Of a DNA stretch of 8,303 nt, positions 7,249 to 8,303 are shown one piece after another. A program made the position numbers and the translations under genes. The notes under the pieces were generated by a model. That model saw only the letters and a list, made by a program, of their open reading frames with translations, ran no database searches and was not told the origin of the DNA. The stretch comes from Streptomyces sp. NRRL F-2580 (GTDB lineage Bacteria > Actinomycetota > Actinomycetes > Streptomycetales > Streptomycetaceae): NCBI RefSeq assembly GCF_000720115.1, contig NZ_JOIR01000078.1, forward strand, positions 1 through 8,303, read 5' to 3'. Position 1 is the first letter of the stretch. Each line of letters opens with the position of its first letter.

Positions 7249-7590
7249 GTACCGGCGGATCTCCAAGTCCATCTGATCCTCGACAACTACGCGACCCATA
7301 AGACACCCGACATCAAGAAGTGGCTGCTGGCCCACCCACGGTTCCACCTGCACTTCACGCCGACCAGTGCGTCGTGGCTGAACCTGGTAGAGCGGTGGTT
7401 CGCCGAGCTCACCCAGAGGAAGCTCAAGCGTGGAGCCCACCGCTCCGTCCAGGCCCTCGAACGCGACATCCGGGCCTGGCTCACCGACTGGAACGACCAA
7501 CCCAGGCCCTTCGTCTGGACGAAAACCGCAGACGAAATCCTCGACAAAGTCGCCGCCTACTGCCACCGAATCTCTGACTCACGTCACTAG
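7249..7590 (+). pseudogene. IS630-family transposase, C-terminal remnant
   Basis: Only the last 113 or so residues of an IS630-type DDE transposase survive. VPADLQVHLILDNYATHKTP carries the second catalytic Asp, and SWLNLVERWFAELTQRKLKR carries the Glu 35 residues later. DIRAWLTDWN, PFVWTKTADEIL and the end AYCHRISDSRH are typical of actinomycete copies. The N-terminal region and first catalytic Asp are missing, so it cannot be active. Homology begins close to the start of the helix-turn-helix pseudogene on the other strand, so a deletion probably joined the two. An in-frame GTG at 7228 exists but is unlikely to be a real start. The stop TAG at 7588-7590 lies in CTAG, the target type reported for IS630 itself. 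Confidence 0.85.
7587..7590. other. CTAG at IS630 remnant edge: likely insertion target and shared stop
   Basis: The palindrome CTAG provides the stop of the IS630 transposase on the plus strand (TAG 7588-7590) and of the 150-residue gene on the minus strand (TAG 7589-7587). IS630 inserts at the TA of CTAG and duplicates TA, so this is probably the right-hand edge of the element. Confidence 0.5.
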
Positions 7591-8039
7591 GCCGGTTCGC
7601 TGAAGTGGTCCAGGAGCCGCTGCTGGAGACTGTTGAGCACCAGGCTGTGCTGCTTGAGCATCGAGAGGCGGTACGCGGCCGTAGGGGCGTACTCCTCGAC
7701 CTCGTGCACGGCCGCGGCGACCACATAGCCGTTCAGCGCGTCCATGTTCCCCGCCGCGCCGTAATCCTGACCCGTGGGAAGCAGAGAGCGGTCCAAGGAG
7801 GTCTCGTCACTGGTGATCACGTTCGCGACCACCGACGGCTGCCAATCCCTGGCATTGGTGAGGGAGTGGTGCGTGTCGAACCGTACGGTGACCGTTTCAC
7901 CTGCGGCGATTGCCACGCTGTACCGACCCTCTTCGTCGGTGAAGACGTGATCGATCTCCGAGAGGTCACTGCGATAGACGCTGACCTTGATCATGAAGAT
8001 CGGACTCTTGTCGGAAACTGCTCGCACTTGCCCGAACAT
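7587..8039 (-). CDS. Hypothetical protein with carboxypeptidase-regulatory-like beta domain
   Basis: This 150-residue protein has no function I can name. Residues 15-55 (IKVSVYR, HVFTDEEGRYSVAIAAGETVTVRF) look like the small beta-sandwich of carboxypeptidase regulatory-like (CarboxypepD_reg/CNA-B) domains, where EGRY precedes a strand. The rest (about 95-150) appears helical, with HEVEEYAPTAAYRLSML and NSLQQRLLDHF. There is no signal peptide or membrane segment, which is unusual because many such domains are extracellular. The start ATG 8039 is supported by a strong GGGAGGAG site a few bases upstream, so expression is plausible. Its stop falls in the CTAG at the IS630 edge, so the original C-terminus may have been longer. 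It points the same way as the oxidase operon, but about 2.2 kb of decayed DNA and the oppositely transcribed peptide operon separate them, so a link is not shown. Confidence 0.7.
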   Translation of the reverse strand: MFGQVRAVSDKSPIFMIKVSVYRSDLSEIDHVFTDEEGRYSVAIAAGETVTVRFDTHHSLTNARDWQPSVVANVITSDETSLDRSLLPTGQDYGAAGNMDALNGYVVAAAVHEVEEYAPTAAYRLSMLKQHSLVLNSLQQRLLDHFSEPA

Positions 8040-8042
8040 CCG

Positions 8043-8075
8043 GGTCTCCTCCCGGTCGGACTACCGCTGGAGACC
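8043..8075 (-). promoter_or_regulatory. Inverted repeat overlapping the Shine-Dalgarno of the 150-residue gene
   Basis: In the minus-strand transcript GGTCTCC (8075-8069) and GGAGACC (8049-8043) form a 7-bp stem with a 19-base loop. The 3' arm contains the GGAG of the ribosome binding site and ends 3 bases before ATG 8039. Such a hairpin could hide the site and control translation. It could also be chance in GC-rich DNA. No -10/-35 promoter elements were convincing between 8076 and 8204. Confidence 0.35.
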
Positions 8076-8187
8076 ACCCCTGCAACCAGTCTGTCCGGGC
8101 CCCACCGCCGCCGCCAGTCGGACCGTCCGGGCCCGCCGGTCGGCGGCGTGGGGGTGGCTTCCGGCGCCGTAGAAGCGGGTGAGCAGT

Positions 8188-8210
8188 CCAGGACCAGGGG
8201 TTGGTCCTGG
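8188..8210. repeat. Perfect 9-bp stem-loop at the IS3 stub junction
   Basis: CCAGGACCA (8188-8196) and TGGTCCTGG (8202-8210) are perfect inverted arms around the loop GGGGT. The right arm overlaps the last six bases of the IS3 fragment that begins at 8205. No T-run follows on either strand, so it is not a standard terminator. It may be a fold-back made when the IS copy was broken, or a pre-existing palindrome into which it fell. Confidence 0.5.
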
Positions 8211-8303
8211 GGGCGCCGTAGGTGCCGTCGGATTCCTGATGGACCGTGCGTATCCGGGCCGCGAGCTCGGCTTCGGCGGCCTGCCGGGCCGCCCTCGCGG
8301 CGG
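8205..8303 (-). mobile_element. IS3-family transposase fragment, inverted 99-bp copy of window start
   Basis: The last 99 bases are the exact reverse complement of bases 1-99. Read on the minus strand they encode the same OrfB segment, from AARAARQAAEAE to DGTYGAPR, after which the match ends and unrelated sequence begins. The 5' part of the copy lies beyond the window. It is therefore a truncated IS3 orfB, or the entry of an IS copy broken at this point. Bases 8040-8204 between it and the 150-residue gene hold no gene I can see. Confidence 0.9.

Noticed and set aside
8093..8134. Direct repeat GTCCGGGCCC at 8093-8102 and 8125-8134 as an operator
   Set aside because: Two 10-bp GC-only matches are easily expected by chance in this base composition, and no promoter is evident beside them.
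1..8303. A composite transposon with inverted IS3 copies moving the cluster
   Set aside because: The right copy is only a 99-bp stub in this window and the match length fits an assembly k-mer. Without outer ends or target duplications, mobility is not shown.

Overview
The window is high-GC DNA with strongly GC-ended codons, GTG starts and insertion-sequence types common in Streptomyces and related actinomycetes. I infer an actinomycete, most likely Streptomyces. It is an accessory segment: a compact enzyme and peptide gene cluster between degraded mobile elements.

Layout. Bases 1-737 hold the 3' part of an IS3-family element whose transposase is frameshifted near its end. On the minus strand (5411 down to 853) lies a two-gene operon. 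Its first gene encodes a 1137-residue LodA/GoxA-type cysteine tryptophylquinone (CTQ) oxidase fused to a heme-oxygenase-like diiron oxidase (HDO) domain. The second encodes the LodB-type flavoprotein expected to build the CTQ cofactor. The two genes overlap at TGATG. Divergently, on the plus strand (5563-6806), a 62-residue Cys-containing peptide gene overlaps a radical SAM maturase gene at GTGA, which is the layout of a ribosomally made, post-translationally modified peptide (RiPP).

To the right is decayed DNA: a helix-turn-helix gene in three reading frames (about 6830-7213, minus), the last third of an IS630-family transposase (7249-7590, plus) ending at a CTAG site, and a 150-residue minus-strand gene (7587-8039) with a carboxypeptidase-regulatory-like beta domain. 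The last 99 bases are the exact reverse complement of the first 99, so a second copy of the IS3 sequence enters from the right.

How the genes may work together. LodB-like flavoproteins are needed to mature LodA-like oxidases, so the minus-strand pair should make one working quinoenzyme. Its fused diiron domain suggests a second oxidative step. The peptide and radical SAM enzyme form their own unit. Sharing a 125-151 bp divergent upstream region with the oxidase operon raises the possibility of one pathway, with the peptide as substrate or scaffold. That link is inference; no transporter, peptidase or RiPP recognition domain is seen in the window.

The exact 99-bp match of the two ends suggests the window is a complete contig from a short-read assembly, broken at IS copies. 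The true neighbours of the cluster are therefore unknown.
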